From Shinella curvata (lineage in GTDB: Bacteria > Pseudomonadota > Alphaproteobacteria > Rhizobiales > Rhizobiaceae), in the NCBI RefSeq assembly GCF_022899935.1, contig NZ_JALJCJ010000002.1, positions 434,001-498,000 on the forward strand: a DNA stretch of 64,000 bases, read 5' to 3'. This document shows, piece by piece, positions 9,568 to 18,015 of this stretch. Below the pieces are notes generated by a model. That model saw only the letters and a program-made list of their open reading frames with translations, was not told where the DNA came from and ran no database searches. Both the position numbers and the translations under genes were made by a program. Position 1 is the stretch's first letter, and the number at the start of each line of letters is the position of its first letter.

Positions 9568-10967
9568 GCGGCGGCTCCTGCGGTGAGATCGGCGAGCAGC
9601 ACGGGCGTGAGCCTTGTCTTCGCGGCGGCTTCCGCCAGCGGCCCGAGCACGGTGAACGGCCGTTCCGTCTTCAGCGGGAAGAGCGTGGTGCCGACGATGG
9701 GCTTTGCCTTGCGGTCCGCTCGCGCCGTCTCCACCAGCGCCTTGATCTTGCCCGAGGCGATGGCGGCGGAGAGGCCGCCATCCCTTTCGATCCCGGCGAA
9801 CGTCTCCCAGGCCTTTTCCGCCAGAGCATCCGTCAGCGCCTCGATACCGCCGGCGCCGGCTGCGGGATCGGCGACATGGGCGAGGTTGCTTTCGGTGATC
9901 AGCACGACCTGCGTGTTGCGTGCGATGCGGCGCGCCAGTGGATCGGGTACGCCGAGCGCCAGCGTGTGCGGCAGCACCGTGATCTCGTCCGCCCCGCCGG
10001 TGCCGGCGGAGAAGACGGCGATGGTGTTGCGCAGGATGTTGGTTTCCGGGTCGAGCCGGGTCAGCATGCGCCAGCTCGTCTCGGCATGAAGATGGGCGGG
10101 CTTCGGTTCGGCTATGCCGCAGGCAGCCTGCATGCGGGCGTGGATCCGCCGCGCGGCGCGCAGTTTCGCCGTCGTCAGGAACTGGTCCTGATCGGCCGCG
10201 AGCGACAGGCCCGTCAGGGCGAAGGTGGTTTCGGGGGCCATGCCCGCTGTATCGAGGAGGCGCAGGATTTCGGCGAGTGCCGCGGCGGCGACGGCAAGCT
10301 CCAGCGCTTCGCCGGCACCTGCATTGTGTACCAGACGCCCGTCCGCATTGAGCACGGTGCCGGAAAAACCGAAGCCGGCCAACTCCTTGACCAGGGCTGC
10401 GAGATCCGTTGTGCCGGACGCGGTGCCGGCAAGGGCCGCGCTGAAGGGATCGAGGCCGAAATGGACCGGCGCGCGCCGTGCGTCGGCTGCATCGAGCGCG
10501 CGGGCGAGCGTGCCGGCGAGCGCCCGGTCGGCATGCGGGGCTTCGAGGCGCAGCGAAAAGGCGGCGGCGGCGCGCGACGCTGCCGTCTTGCGGAAGGCGG
10601 TCTCGTCGCCGGCCGTCAGGCCCGCGCCATGGGCGCTGGCGCTGCCGGCAAAGACCAGCGCTATGCCGGTTGCGCCGTTTTCGAGATCGTCGGCCATTTG
10701 CGCGCGGGCGCGGACGAGATCAGCGTCGTCGCGGCGCTGGTTCACGGTCCAGGCGTCGCCCGCATGCGGCGTGCCGGCATGGTTGTGGGCGAGGGGCTCT
10801 GCGTCCACCCGGCGGGTGTAGATCGGCCGAATCGGCAGGCCGTCGTCGCTCTGCGAGACCAGCGTCGCGTCGAAATCGGCGCCCTTGAGGGCTTTTTCCG
10901 CCAGTTGGCGCCAGCCGGCTTCATCGATGGGCTGGAAACCCGCCTCGGTCAAAATGCTCGCGTCCAT
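9564..10967 (-). CDS. mutA: Methylmalonyl-CoA mutase, small subunit
   Basis: The 467-residue product is similar in fold to the barrel domain of the large subunit, for example [20 protein letters not shown], which mirrors the substrate-binding region. It ends before any DxHxxG motif, so it lacks a working cobalamin domain, and at this length appears to lack most of that domain altogether. Small subunits are non-catalytic partners in the heterodimer. The ATG at 10967 is preceded by GGAGAG. A second ATG at 10994 has no clear ribosome site. The MeaB chaperone and the epimerase are not nearby. Confidence 0.9.
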   Translation of the reverse strand: MDASILTEAGFQPIDEAGWRQLAEKALKGADFDATLVSQSDDGLPIRPIYTRRVDAEPLAHNHAGTPHAGDAWTVNQRRDDADLVRARAQMADDLENGATGIALVFAGSASAHGAGLTAGDETAFRKTAASRAAAAFSLRLEAPHADRALAGTLARALDAADARRAPVHFGLDPFSAALAGTASGTTDLAALVKELAGFGFSGTVLNADGRLVHNAGAGEALELAVAAAALAEILRLLDTAGMAPETTFALTGLSLAADQDQFLTTAKLRAARRIHARMQAACGIAEPKPAHLHAETSWRMLTRLDPETNILRNTIAVFSAGTGGADEITVLPHTLALGVPDPLARRIARNTQVVLITESNLAHVADPAAGAGGIEALTDALAEKAWETFAGIERDGGLSAAIASGKIKALVETARADRKAKPIVGTTLFPLKTERPFTVLGPLAEAAAKTRLTPVLLADLTAGAAA

Positions 10968-11204
10968 CCCGTCGCGCTCTCCGTTTTCCGGCATTCATAT
11001 CCATTCGGGATACAGGGTAAAGAACCACTTTGGTAGAGTGCGCGCGCGGCCACAGTCCGGCGAAAAAGGTCACGCGCAAGCCTCGGGTCAGCCGCAAATG
11101 CCACAATTATGGCAGGGTTGTGGACCTAGTTTGCGCCTCGTTAGTTAGTGATTCAGCCTCCTCGTTCATCCTGCCTTTCCGTCAAACGGATACCGATCCC
11201 TTCC

Positions 11205-11984
11205 ATGACCGACACTGCGCTCTCCCGCCGCCGCTTCCTTCAGTTTTCCGGGCTCGCCATGGCGACCGGCCTTGCAGGCTGCACCTCGTCCATGAATACG
11301 GACCGTTTCCGCGAGGAAACCCGGCCCTATTTCCGCAATCCCGCTCTGGAAGGCCGACCGGAAATCCTTGCCGACCGTCGCGGCCCCATCAGCATCTACG
11401 GCCAGACGCCGCCCTCGGGCCTGTTGCCCGATTCGTCGCACTATGCGGCAATGTACGGCCCCGTGAACGACGGCGGCTTCCAGGTTCCGGCGATCCCCTA
11501 TCAGCAGATCGATGCGCGCTTCTACCGTCATGAGGTGGACAGTCCCTTCGCCGAGCCGCCGGGCACGATCATCGTCGATACCGGCAACCGCTTCCTTTAT
11601 CTCATCCAGCCGAACGGCCGCGCCATGCGCTACGGCGTCGGCATCGGCCGGCAGGGTTTTGCCTGGTCAGGCCGTGGTGTTATCCAGTGGAAACAGGCCT
11701 GGCCGAAATGGACGCCGCCGGACGAAATGGTCCAGCGCCAGCCGGAGCTCGTCAAATATTCCGGCGCCAATGGCGGCATGGCCGGCGGTCTCAACAACCC
11801 GCTCGGCGCCCGCGCCCTCTATATCTTCAAGGACGGGCAGGACACGCTTTATCGCCTGCACGGTTCGCCGGAATGGAAATCCATCGGCAAGGCGGTGTCG
11901 TCCGGTTGCGTGCGTATGCTCAACCAGGACGTCATGGATCTCTATGACCGCGTGCGCGGCAAGGCACCGATCCTCGTCATCTGA
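11205..11984 (+). CDS. L,D-transpeptidase, lipoprotein with Tat-like signal
   Basis: The 259-residue protein has a YkuD catalytic domain ending in HGSPEWKSIGKAVSSGCVRM with the nucleophilic Cys at 235. These enzymes form 3-3 peptidoglycan cross-links or attach proteins to peptidoglycan. The N-terminus is SRRRFLQFSGLAMATGLAGC: a twin-arginine motif followed by a lipobox with Cys26, so it is probably Tat-exported and lipid-anchored. The ATG at 11205 gives this clean signal, while an upstream in-frame start at 11148 would add 19 unconvincing residues. An intrinsic terminator follows. Confidence 0.92.
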   Translation: MTDTALSRRRFLQFSGLAMATGLAGCTSSMNTDRFREETRPYFRNPALEGRPEILADRRGPISIYGQTPPSGLLPDSSHYAAMYGPVNDGGFQVPAIPYQQIDARFYRHEVDSPFAEPPGTIIVDTGNRFLYLIQPNGRAMRYGVGIGRQGFAWSGRGVIQWKQAWPKWTPPDEMVQRQPELVKYSGANGGMAGGLNNPLGARALYIFKDGQDTLYRLHGSPEWKSIGKAVSSGCVRMLNQDVMDLYDRVRGKAPILVI

Positions 11985-12006
11985 CGATCCGCCGATAGAG
12001 GCAAAG

Positions 12007-12031
12007 GGCCCGGATTGCATCCGGGCCTTTT
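12007..12031 (+). terminator. Intrinsic terminator after the L,D-transpeptidase gene
   Basis: A perfect 9-bp stem GGCCCGGAT/ATCCGGGCC with a 3-base loop is followed by TTTT, 23 bases after the stop codon. Confidence 0.85.
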
Positions 12032-12059
12032 CCGTTTTGCAGGCCTTAAAGTGCCGCTT

Positions 12060-12087
12060 GCACAGCGTCCAGGCGAGTGCGCTGTGC
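12060..12087. repeat. 8-bp inverted repeat upstream of the chemoreceptor gene
   Basis: GCACAGCG and CGCTGTGC are separated by 12 bases. The site precedes an AT-rich stretch (about 12095-12145) that probably holds the chemoreceptor promoter, so it could be an operator. No binding protein is known. Confidence 0.3.
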
Positions 12088-12187
12088 TTCATGCAACCAT
12101 TAATAAGTCATTTCTAATTTTAATTACTACTTAAATAAAGCCTGCCACGCTGGGGTATCCAAAAGTCCCGAACGGCAAGGCATTTCC

Positions 12188-14071
12188 ATGCAGATATCCA
12201 CGAAACTCGGCGCGGTGACGCTCTTCCTGACGCTGCTGCTCGCCGGCGCCATTCTTTCCACCTATCTCGTTCTCAACACCATGTCGGCCAAGATGGGCAC
12301 CATCGTCGTCGATCGGCTGGTTCCCGCCGCAAGCCTCAAGAAGGTCGGCGATCTCTACGCCGTCAACATCGTGGACACCGCGCACAAGGTGCGCAGCGGC
12401 GCGCTCTCCTGGGAAGAGGGGCACCGGCTGAACACCGAGGCCGTCGCCGAGATCCAGACGATCTGGGATGCCTATGCCGCGACCTATCTGACCGACGAAG
12501 AGCGTGGCCTCGCCAGGCAAATGACCGAGGAGATGCAGAAGCAGTCCGGCAGCATCAACGATCTGCTGGCCATCATGCAGAAGAAGGATCAGGCGGCGCT
12601 CGATACCTATGTGACGACCCGGCTTTATCCTACGATCGACCCGATCGGCACCTATGTCGCGGCCCTGATCGATCTCCAGATTCGTGTCGGCCAGGAAGAA
12701 TATGCCGCGGCGGAGACGCATGAACATGATTACCGGCTGCTTCTCGCCCTGTTCGGCGCTGTCGCCGTTGCGGTCGCCGGCCTGTCCTTCTGGATCATCG
12801 TCGCCGGTGTCTCGCGCCCGCTGCGCACCATCACCAAGGTGATGCAGACGCTGGCGCAGGGCGTCACGGATTTCGAGGTGCCGTTCCGCAACCGCAAGGA
12901 CGAGATCGGCCATATCGCCGGCGCCGTGGAAGTCTTCCGCCAGTCCGAGATCGCCAAGGTCAGGTTGCAGCACGAGGCGGAAGCCGCGCGTCTCCAGGCC
13001 GAGCAGGACCGCGTGCGCCTGCAGGAGGAGGCCGAGGCGGCCGCCCAGAAGCGACTCCAGCAGGCAACATCGGGCCTTGCCGCCGGCCTGCGCCGTCTGG
13101 CGGGCGGCGACCTGAGCTTCCAGCTCGACGAACCCTTCGCGCCGGATTTCGAGCAGTTGCGCAGCGACCTGAACTCCGCCGTGGCCGAACTCGGCGAGAC
13201 GCTGCGCGCGGTCTCGCAGGCCATCGACGAGATGGACACCGGCACGCGCGAAATCAGTACCGGCGCCGATTCGCTCTCCAAGCGCACGGAACAGCAGGCC
13301 GCCTCGCTGGAGGAGACCGCCGCCGCCCTCGACGAGATCACCGCCAATGTCGCCAATTCGACGCGGCGCGCCGAGGAGGCCCGTTCCGTCGCGGCCGAGG
13401 CCAATGGCAGCGCCGCGCAGTCGGGTACCGTCGTCGCCAATGCCGTCAATGCCATGCAGCGCATCGAACAGTCGTCGAGCCAGATTTCGTCGATCATCGG
13501 CGTGATTGACGAAATCGCCTTCCAGACCAATCTTCTGGCGCTCAATGCCGGCGTCGAGGCGGCGCGTGCCGGGGAGGCGGGCAAGGGCTTCGCGGTGGTT
13601 GCTCAGGAGGTGCGCGAGCTCGCCCAGCGTTCGGCGCAGGCCGCCCGCGAGATCAAGGACCTCATTCGCAATTCGGAAGCGGAGGTGCGCAGCGGCGTCA
13701 AGCTCGTCAGTGAGACCGGCGATGCCCTGCAGGCGATCGGCGGCCATGTCGCGACGATCAACCAGCACATGGAGGCGATCGCAGTGTCCGCCCGTGAACA
13801 GTCCGTGGGACTTTCGGAAATCAACACCGCCGTCAACCAGATGGACCAGACGACGCAGCAGAACGCCGCGATGGTGGAGGAAACCAACGCTGCCTCCGCC
13901 ACCCTGGTTACCCAGGCGGATCGCCTGCGCGGCCTGATCGAGCGGTTCTCCCTCGGCCAGCGGGTGCAGGCACCTCAGCCGGTACGCGCCATCCCGCAGC
14001 GTTCGGTGTCCGCCCGGCCGCGCGTTTCCGGCAATGCGGCGCTGAAGGCCGAGAACTGGGAAGAGTTCTGA
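12188..14071 (+). CDS. Methyl-accepting chemotaxis protein
   Basis: The 627-residue receptor has a first transmembrane helix at about 9-31, a periplasmic helical sensor region to about 180, a second helix (LLLALFGAVAVAVAGLSFW), a HAMP domain from about 207, a coiled coil and the conserved signalling tip (IGVIDEIAFQTNLLALNAG). The C-terminus ends NWEEF, matching the xWxxF tether that docks CheR/CheB. It would sense a small periplasmic ligand, here unknown, and control CheA through CheW. It is monocistronic, bounded by a terminator, with no che genes nearby. Confidence 0.95.
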   Translation: MQISTKLGAVTLFLTLLLAGAILSTYLVLNTMSAKMGTIVVDRLVPAASLKKVGDLYAVNIVDTAHKVRSGALSWEEGHRLNTEAVAEIQTIWDAYAATYLTDEERGLARQMTEEMQKQSGSINDLLAIMQKKDQAALDTYVTTRLYPTIDPIGTYVAALIDLQIRVGQEEYAAAETHEHDYRLLLALFGAVAVAVAGLSFWIIVAGVSRPLRTITKVMQTLAQGVTDFEVPFRNRKDEIGHIAGAVEVFRQSEIAKVRLQHEAEAARLQAEQDRVRLQEEAEAAAQKRLQQATSGLAAGLRRLAGGDLSFQLDEPFAPDFEQLRSDLNSAVAELGETLRAVSQAIDEMDTGTREISTGADSLSKRTEQQAASLEETAAALDEITANVANSTRRAEEARSVAAEANGSAAQSGTVVANAVNAMQRIEQSSSQISSIIGVIDEIAFQTNLLALNAGVEAARAGEAGKGFAVVAQEVRELAQRSAQAAREIKDLIRNSEAEVRSGVKLVSETGDALQAIGGHVATINQHMEAIAVSAREQSVGLSEINTAVNQMDQTTQQNAAMVEETNAASATLVTQADRLRGLIERFSLGQRVQAPQPVRAIPQRSVSARPRVSGNAALKAENWEEF

Positions 14072-14090
14072 GCCTCGTTTCAGGCAAATG

Positions 14091-14124
14091 AAAAAAGCCG
14101 CCCGGATCGCTCCGGGCGGCTTTT
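14091..14124. terminator. Bidirectional intrinsic terminator between chemoreceptor and ohr
   Basis: A run of A, a 10-bp perfect stem GCCGCCCGGA/TCCGGGCGGC with a TCGC loop, and a TTTT tract let it serve both convergent genes. Confidence 0.88.
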
Positions 14125-14141
14125 CATTGGGGAAAGGCCAA

Positions 14142-14564
14142 TCAGGCGACGGTCGTCTTGACGTCGAGATTGCCGCGCGTGGCGTGGCTGTAGGGGCAGA
14201 CGACGTGAGCCTTCTTGACGAGGTCTTCGACCACGGCCTTGTCGACGCCGGGTACGGAAACTTCAAGCGCTGCTTCGATGCCGAAGCCGCCGCCGTCTTC
14301 GCGCGGGCCGATGCCGACCGTCGCCGTGACCTTGGCCTCATCCGGAATCTTGACCTTTTCCTGGCCTGCGACGAACTTCAGCGCGCCGAGGAAGCAGGCG
14401 GAATAGCCGATGGCGAAGAGCTTTTCCGGGTTGGCACCGGCTGCGCCGTCGCCACCGAGTTCCTTCGGCAGTGTCAGCGTCACATCGACGGTGCCGTCTT
14501 CGGTTGCGCCATGGCCGGCGCGGCCGCCCGTTGCGAAAGCCTTGGTCGTGTAGAGAATGGGCAT
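14142..14564 (-). CDS. ohr: Organic hydroperoxide resistance protein Ohr
   Basis: The 140-residue protein is of OsmC/Ohr type and starts MPILYTTKAFATGGRAGHG. It contains the two redox cysteines expected of Ohr thiol peroxidases, the first in the segment FAIGYSACFLGAL and the second in KAHVVCPYSHATRGN. It reduces lipid and organic hydroperoxides in the cytosol using lipoylated partners. It is divergent from ohrR, with a 112-base intergenic region carrying two palindromes, which fits repression by OhrR released on oxidation. The ATG at 14564 sits behind AAGGAGA. Confidence 0.95.
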   Translation of the reverse strand: MPILYTTKAFATGGRAGHGATEDGTVDVTLTLPKELGGDGAAGANPEKLFAIGYSACFLGALKFVAGQEKVKIPDEAKVTATVGIGPREDGGGFGIEAALEVSVPGVDKAVVEDLVKKAHVVCPYSHATRGNLDVKTTVA

Positions 14565-14618
14565 GGGTGTCTCCTTCCTGCTGTCGTTGTTGATGGGATT
14601 TAAATAGCGCAAAATTAA

Positions 14619-14630
14619 ATTGCGCGCAAT
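14619..14630. promoter_or_regulatory. 12-bp palindrome in ohr/ohrR intergenic region, candidate OhrR site 1
   Basis: ATTGCGCGCAAT is perfectly palindromic, lies upstream of ohr and is AT-flanked. OhrR dimers bind such palindromes between the divergent genes. Confidence 0.55.
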
Positions 14631-14640
14631 ATGATTTTGC

Positions 14641-14652
14641 AAATTGCAATTT
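14641..14652. promoter_or_regulatory. 12-bp palindrome in ohr/ohrR intergenic region, candidate OhrR site 2
   Basis: AAATTGCAATTT is perfectly palindromic, centred 22 bases from the first site (two helical turns), and lies just upstream of ohrR. Confidence 0.55.
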
Positions 14653-14676
14653 TTGCCGCTTGTGCGACAATGGAGC

Positions 14677-15168
14677 ATGGTCGACAAACGTGACGAAGCT
14701 GAGACAGGCGCAATTCCCCCGGGCATGCTGGCACTCGACCAGCAGCTCTGTTTCGCCGTCTATTCCGCCGCCCACGCGCTCAACCGCACCTACAAGCCGC
14801 TGCTCGATCCCTATGGCCTCACCTATCCGCAATATATCGCGCTGATGACGCTTTGGCAGGAGGACGGCCGCACCGTGAAGGCGCTTGGCGCGACGCTCGG
14901 GCTGGATTCCGGTACGCTCTCGCCGTTGCTCAAACGTCTGGAGGCGGCGGGCTACATCACACGTGCCCGCGACAAGGCCGACGAGCGGCAGGTTCTCGTC
15001 ACCCTCACCGACAAGGGCAGGGCCATGCAGCACGATGCCGTCGCCATCCGCACGGAGATCGGCAAGGCGACCGGTTGCACGCTGGAGGCCCTGCAGGCGC
15101 TGACGGCCGATCTACAGGCGATGACCGAACGGCTCGAGGCCGGCGCCGCGCGCGACGACGCCGCCTGA
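14677..15168 (+). CDS. ohrR: OhrR, peroxide-sensing MarR-family repressor
   Basis: The 163-residue MarR-type protein has the conserved reactive cysteine in LALDQQLCFAVYSA (Cys25) and a second cysteine at 134 (ATGCTLEAL), so it is the two-Cys type that forms an intersubunit disulfide when oxidised by organic peroxides. The helix-turn-helix lies around TVKALGATLGLDSGTLSPLL and the wing around DKADERQVLV. It sits divergent from ohr, its known target. The ATG at 14677 follows GGAGC closely and gives the usual N-terminal length. Confidence 0.94.
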   Translation: MVDKRDEAETGAIPPGMLALDQQLCFAVYSAAHALNRTYKPLLDPYGLTYPQYIALMTLWQEDGRTVKALGATLGLDSGTLSPLLKRLEAAGYITRARDKADERQVLVTLTDKGRAMQHDAVAIRTEIGKATGCTLEALQALTADLQAMTERLEAGAARDDAA

Positions 15169-15272
15169 AAAGTACGATTTTACCGTAAAGCTTGTCCTGC
15201 GGCACCTGTTCGCGATTCAACCTTCGCGCTAGAGTGCGCGCGACGGCGAGTGAGCTGCCGAAGGGGGCACGG

Positions 15273-17192
15273 TTGAATTTCACATGGTCCTGGGAGAGGG
15301 CGACCGGCGCGGCGAGCCTGTGGTGCATCGCCGTGGGCGTCATCATGATGACGCTGTGGCTTGCCGAACCCGCCGGCCTTGCGGCCGCGCATCCGGGTCT
15401 GTTCGGCATGAAGTTCAACGCCGCGCTTGCCTTCGTGGTGCTCGGTGCAGGGCTTTACCTTGCCGCGCGCGGGCGGGTTCGCCTGGCCGTGCTGATGATG
15501 GTGCCGGTTTTCATCTATGGCGCGATCGCGTTTTCCCAGCATCTCTTCGGCATCGATACCGGCATAGACACGCTGCTCAACGAGCCCTTCGTCGACATCG
15601 GCACGAGCCGGCCGGGGCGTATCGCACCCAACACGGCGCTCTGCTTCATGCTGATGAGCCTCGCCATTGCCAGGCGTGCGCTTTGCCGGAAGAACGACAT
15701 CGTTCAGGTCGCCCTCGGTTTTGCGACCTTCATTATCGCCGCCGCCGCTCTGGTCGGCTACGCGATCTCGCTCGACTTCGCGCATGACTGGATCCGCTTC
15801 ACCCGCATGTCGTTCCAGAGTGCCAGTTGCTTCGTGGCGCTCAGCATCGCCATCATCTTCGTGGGCACGGAGAAAGCCGGTTACAACCGCCTGACCATTG
15901 CCGCCATTCTCGGTCTTCTGACCTATCTCATTCTGCTGGCGATGACCTATTACGAGCTGGCGCGCTACGAGACGGCCTTCGGCATCACCTTTTCGATCAA
16001 CGACATCAACGCACGCGGGACGCTCTCCTCGCTCGTGTTGATTTCGGGCGCGCTCTATGGTGCGCTCGTCGTGCATCTCTACTACTCCTCCCGCCGCGTC
16101 CGCGCCATGGCGGCCGACCTTGCCGAAAGCCGGGGGCGTCTCGCCGCCATCATCGACAACGCGGTGGACGGTATCATCACCATCGACCAGCACGGCCTCA
16201 TCCAGTCCGTCAACGACGCCTGCACGCGTATCTTCGGTTATGCGCCGGAAGAGATGATCGGCCGCAACGTCAAGATGCTGATGCCCGAGCCCTATCACAG
16301 CGCGCATGACGGCTATCTCGGCAACTACCACCGCACCGGTGAGGCGAAGATCATCGGCAGCGGGCGCGAGGTCGAGGGCCGGCGCAAGGATGGCTTCATC
16401 TTTCCGCTCGATCTCGCTGTCGCGAGGGTGGAGCTGAACGGCGCCACCATCTACAGCGGCATCGTGCGCGACATTTCCGAGCGCAAAGCAAGCGAACAGG
16501 CGCTGATCGAGGCGAATGCCGAGCTGGAGGAATTCGCCTACCGCACCTCGCACGATCTGCGCTCGCCGATCGCTTCCTCGCTGGGGCTGCTGGGTATTTC
16601 CAAGGATATGCTGGCGGAGGGCAATACGCCCGCGCTCGGCCAGATGCTGCAGCGCATGGAGGTGAATTTCCGGCGGCTCGACCATCTCATCCAGAACATC
16701 ATCACGGTGACGCGCACCCGGCTGATGGAGGAGGACGAAAGGCCGATCGAGCTCCACGCGCTTGTCGCCGAGGCAATCGAGGCGCTCTCGCATCTCGACG
16801 ATTTCAAGCGGATCCGCATCGAAAATCATGTGCCGGCCGAATTGACAATCGTCAGCAAGCCGTCGAAATTCCAGGTCATCGTCGGCAACATGCTCTCCAA
16901 CGCGGTCAAGTATCATGACCCGAAGGAGGCCGAGCCGGCGATCGATGTCCGCGCTTTCCGCTATGGCGGGCGATTGCGGTTGTCGGTGGAGGACAACGGC
17001 CTGGGCGTTCCGCCCGCAAGCCGTCATTTGTTGTTCAAGATGTTCAAACGGCTGCACCCCAACCGATCCTTCGGCAGCGGGCTCGGCCTCTACATATTGA
17101 GAAAGAGCGCGGAGGCCCTCGGCGGCGCGGCGCTCTATGAAGCAAGAGATAAGGGCAGCCGCTTTATGATCGAGCTGCCCGACGGGGATTAA
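15273..17192 (+). CDS. Membrane PAS sensor histidine kinase
   Basis: The 639-residue kinase has about seven to eight N-terminal transmembrane helices up to about residue 270, a PAS domain (about 290-395) with the typical GYAPEEMIGRN segment, a HisKA-like box FAYRTSHDLRSP with phospho-accepting His427, and a HATPase domain with N, G1 (VEDNGLGVP) and G2 (GSGLGLY) boxes. There is no ATG near the expected start. TTG at 15273 follows AAGGGGG by five bases and is preferred over TTG at 15192. The response regulator gene begins one base after its stop, so they form one two-component unit. Confidence 0.9.
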   Translation: MNFTWSWERATGAASLWCIAVGVIMMTLWLAEPAGLAAAHPGLFGMKFNAALAFVVLGAGLYLAARGRVRLAVLMMVPVFIYGAIAFSQHLFGIDTGIDTLLNEPFVDIGTSRPGRIAPNTALCFMLMSLAIARRALCRKNDIVQVALGFATFIIAAAALVGYAISLDFAHDWIRFTRMSFQSASCFVALSIAIIFVGTEKAGYNRLTIAAILGLLTYLILLAMTYYELARYETAFGITFSINDINARGTLSSLVLISGALYGALVVHLYYSSRRVRAMAADLAESRGRLAAIIDNAVDGIITIDQHGLIQSVNDACTRIFGYAPEEMIGRNVKMLMPEPYHSAHDGYLGNYHRTGEAKIIGSGREVEGRRKDGFIFPLDLAVARVELNGATIYSGIVRDISERKASEQALIEANAELEEFAYRTSHDLRSPIASSLGLLGISKDMLAEGNTPALGQMLQRMEVNFRRLDHLIQNIITVTRTRLMEEDERPIELHALVAEAIEALSHLDDFKRIRIENHVPAELTIVSKPSKFQVIVGNMLSNAVKYHDPKEAEPAIDVRAFRYGGRLRLSVEDNGLGVPPASRHLLFKMFKRLHPNRSFGSGLGLYILRKSAEALGGAALYEARDKGSRFMIELPDGD

Positions 17193-17193
17193 G

Positions 17194-17583
17194 ATGAGAA
17201 TCCATTCGATCCTGGTCGTCGATGACGACGAGAACGACCAGTTCATTTGTGAATACACGATCCGCAAGTTCGACCCGTCGATTCGCGTCCTCAAGGCGTT
17301 CGACGGCACGGAGGCGCTCGATATCCTGCGGAACGAGGAAATACCCGACGCCATCATCCTCGATATCAACATGCCGGTGATGAACGGCTTCGAGTTCCTT
17401 GACCGCTATGCGGAGGAATTCGAGCAGCACGCCCCCGTCGTCGCCATGCTCACCAGCTCGCATCTCGGCAAGGACCGTGAGCGGGCCATGCAATACAGTT
17501 TCGTGAAGAGCTATTTCGAAAAGCCGCTGCAGTCCGACCACCTGCGCATCATGGCCGAGCTTCTCGGCCATAAAGAGCCGTAA
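17194..17583 (+). CDS. Single-domain response regulator
   Basis: The 129-residue protein is a receiver domain only: acidic pocket in VVDDDENDQ, phospho-acceptor Asp57 in ILDINMPVMNG, Thr/Ser in MLTSSH and Lys110 in FEKPLQ. With no output domain it must act by protein interaction, or pass the phosphate on. It follows the sensor kinase gene with a one-base gap and is presumably its partner. Receivers of this type with an FDPSIRVLKAFDG segment are common beside bacteriophytochrome-like and PAS kinases. Confidence 0.92.
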   Translation: MRIHSILVVDDDENDQFICEYTIRKFDPSIRVLKAFDGTEALDILRNEEIPDAIILDINMPVMNGFEFLDRYAEEFEQHAPVVAMLTSSHLGKDRERAMQYSFVKSYFEKPLQSDHLRIMAELLGHKEP

Positions 17584-17613
17584 CCTTGTCTTTGGAAAAA
17601 TAGTTGCTATATT

Positions 17614-17627
17614 CTTTCCATGGAAAG
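17614..17627. promoter_or_regulatory. 14-bp palindrome over the translation-initiation region of the RES-Xre operon
   Basis: CTTTCCATGGAAAG is perfectly palindromic. It contains an in-frame ATG at 17620 and covers part of the AAAGGA ribosome site for the ATG at 17638. An AT-rich stretch upstream (17594-17616) would hold the promoter. It is a likely autoregulatory site for the Xre antitoxin. Confidence 0.55.
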
Positions 17628-17637
17628 GATTAAGGCC

Positions 17638-18015
17638 ATGCAGCGCAAACCCATACAGCAGGTCAATGCGGAGGGCGCCGTACTCACCAAGGCGGCCGTC
17701 AATGCGGCGGACCGGCTGGGGCTGACGGCGCGCATCCTCTCGGCGGTCATCGGCGTGTCGGAGGCGACGGTCTCGCGGCTGAAGCGGCAGGACGTGCTGC
17801 TGGAGCGTGGCACGAAGCCGTTCGAGCTCGCCGTGCTGCTGGTTCGCCTGTTCCGCTCGCTCGACGCCATCGTGGGTGGTGACGAGACTGTCGCGCGAAA
17901 CTGGATGACGGCGGAAAACACCGCGCTCGGTGCCCGCCCGGTCGATCGTATCGTCTCCATATCCGGCCTTGTCGATGTCCTTGCCTATCTGGACGCCCGC
18001 CGCGCTCTCGTCTGA
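17638..18015 (+). CDS. Xre/MbcA/ParS-type antitoxin of a RES toxin-antitoxin pair
   Basis: The 125-residue protein has an Xre-like helix-turn-helix (ILSAVIGVSEATVSRLKRQ) and a C-terminal toxin-binding domain of the DUF2384 type, including the ENTALGARPVDRI-like helix and VDVLAYLDARRALV tail. It should bind and neutralise the RES toxin encoded immediately downstream and repress its own operon. The ATG at 17638 is favoured by the AAAGGA site. An ATG at 17620 lies within the palindrome and has no ribosome site. The toxin gene overlaps its end by 41 bases. Confidence 0.88.
   Translation: MQRKPIQQVNAEGAVLTKAAVNAADRLGLTARILSAVIGVSEATVSRLKRQDVLLERGTKPFELAVLLVRLFRSLDAIVGGDETVARNWMTAENTALGARPVDRIVSISGLVDVLAYLDARRALV

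Noticed and set aside
12131-14341. Minus-strand open frame of about 736 codons across the chemoreceptor and terminator
   Set aside because: It runs through the bidirectional terminator hairpin and has composition of a shadow frame; the plus strand has clear MCP domains.
15180-17372. Minus-strand open frame of about 730 codons opposite the sensor kinase
   Set aside because: The plus strand has H, N, G boxes and a PAS domain, while the minus product has no recognised motif.
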